This document shows positions 13,097 to 13,553 of a stretch of 13,553 nucleotides of DNA, piece by piece; position 1 is the first letter of the stretch; every line of letters begins with the position of its first letter. Under the pieces are notes generated by a model. It made no database searches. It saw nothing but the letters and a program-made list of their open reading frames with translations, and was not told the origin of the DNA. Made by a program: the position numbers and the translations under genes. Source of the stretch: Alphaproteobacteria bacterium (GTDB lineage Bacteria; Pseudomonadota; Alphaproteobacteria; Rhodobacterales; Rhodobacteraceae); the NCBI GenBank assembly GCA_030425945.1, contig JAUHZL010000031.1:1-13553 (forward strand), in the 5' to 3' direction.

Positions 13097-13219
13097 TCAG
13101 TCTTCCAGCACATCATTACCAGACTCGCCCGTGATCAATTCGCGCTGACGTTCGCGGCTGATCTGACGATAGCTGCGCAGGGTGGTCAGTACATCGGTGT
13201 GACCGAGGTGGCCTGCTGA
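13097..13219 (-). pseudogene. Tyrosine recombinase (phage-type integrase), C-terminal remnant
   Basis: About 41 codons read on the minus strand: GHLGHTDVLTTLRSY, then RQISRERQRELITGESGNDV and LED before the stop at 13099-13097. HLGH is the box II His-x-x-x motif of tyrosine recombinases, and the Tyr in TTLRSY is the probable nucleophile. The spacing and the RQRELI tail match integrases common in alphaproteobacteria. Directly upstream, at 13222-13220, is an in-frame stop, and neighbouring frames do not show the Arg box or the core-binding domain, so only the C-terminal end survives. Confidence 0.75.
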
Positions 13220-13341
13220 TCAGAGCGGCGCTCGTATCGCGGTGAGGGTGGCATCGGCGCGCACAGATCAGGTTCTGCGCAACGCGGAGATCAGGCTGCC
13301 CGGATTGGGCAGCCTGCAGATTGACAAGGAGCGCGTCGCGG

Positions 13342-13553
13342 TCAGTTGCAGGGCAGAAGGTCGCTGCCGAGGCGCGGGCCACCGTCCCGGAGCTCGCGGT
13401 CCCGGACCTGCGTCATGTTGAACCCGAGCGAGCGTCCAATGGTCGGCCCGTAGGTGCCGACGGCCCGGCGGGCGTCTTCGCCGCCCTGCAGCGTGAACGA
13501 GACATCGCTCGCCTGGCCTTCGTCGGTCATGACCCCATGGTAGGTTCTGCCGT
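13342..13553 (-). CDS. C-terminal end of an unidentified protein (enters from the right edge)
   Basis: The minus-strand frame is open from the window edge to a TGA at 13344-13342, giving about 70 residues that start GRTYHGVMTDEGQASDV and end RLGSDLLPCN. Third codon positions are mostly G or C, like the real genes here. An ATG at 13530 would make a 62-residue protein, but no good ribosome site precedes it and the frame is open upstream, so a longer gene starting outside the window is as likely. No family is recognised and no signal or membrane segment is visible. Confidence 0.4.
   Translation of the reverse strand, partial: GRTYHGVMTDEGQASDVSFTLQGGEDARRAVGTYGPTIGRSLGFNMTQVRDRELRDGGPRLGSDLLPCN

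Noticed and set aside
13116..13382. An 88-codon minus-strand open frame near the right edge
   Set aside because: It overlaps the integrase remnant in a different frame and has no family-like sequence.
1..13553. CRISPR array, toxin-antitoxin pair, phage defence system or riboswitch
   Set aside because: No repeat-spacer array, paired small genes, defence-type domains or structured leader were seen; the only regular repeats are the IS21 end repeats.

Overview
The window is GC-rich, densely coded DNA from a proteobacterium. An alphaproteobacterium, perhaps a member of the Rhodobacterales, is my best guess. This rests on codon use, the style of the acyl-CoA genes, and the IS21-, IS6- and integrase-type remnants at the edges. 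No rRNA or other taxonomic marker is present, so the lineage is an inference.

Layout. The left edge (1 to about 415) is the end of an IS21-family element: the first 81 codons of its transposase IstA, running out of the window, and three terminal repeats at an exact 23-bp period. Next comes a tightly packed run of 13 genes on the minus strand (11074 down to 444). In transcription order they are: an SCP2-type thiolase, SDR dehydrogenase A, crotonase A, a phenylacetate-CoA-ligase-like enzyme, an alpha/beta-hydrolase-fold protein, crotonase B, crotonase C, a 4HBT-fold thioesterase, a 66-residue unknown protein, a TetR regulator, SDR dehydrogenase B, an acyl-CoA dehydrogenase, and an APH-type small-molecule kinase. 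Eight of the 12 junctions overlap (4 or 8 nt) and the largest gap is 22 bp, so this reads as one translationally coupled operon. Divergent from it, after a 105-bp intergenic region with an A/T-rich inverted repeat, is a plus-strand MhpA-like FAD aromatic hydroxylase (11180-12733). Two bases after its stop codon lies a broken IS6-type transposase start, then a tyrosine-integrase C-terminal remnant and the end of an unidentified minus-strand gene.

Function. The set looks like a complete route for one organic acid: oxygenation (flavoprotein), CoA activation (PaaK-like ligase), beta-oxidation-type steps (dehydrogenase, crotonases, SDRs, thiolase), thioester release and TetR control. The distinctive part is the pair formed by the acyl-CoA dehydrogenase and the APH-fold kinase. 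It resembles the LvaC/LvaA pair of Pseudomonas levulinate catabolism and the fused ACAD10/ACAD11 proteins of animals, which phosphorylate 4-hydroxyacyl-CoA and then remove the phosphate. This suggests that a gamma-hydroxyacyl-CoA arises in the pathway. No ring-cleavage dioxygenase is visible, the hydrolase has Ala where the nucleophile should be, and crotonase C lacks both canonical glutamates. The substrate therefore cannot be named, and the route may be undescribed. Mobile-element debris on both sides suggests that the block is an acquired or rearranged accessory cassette.
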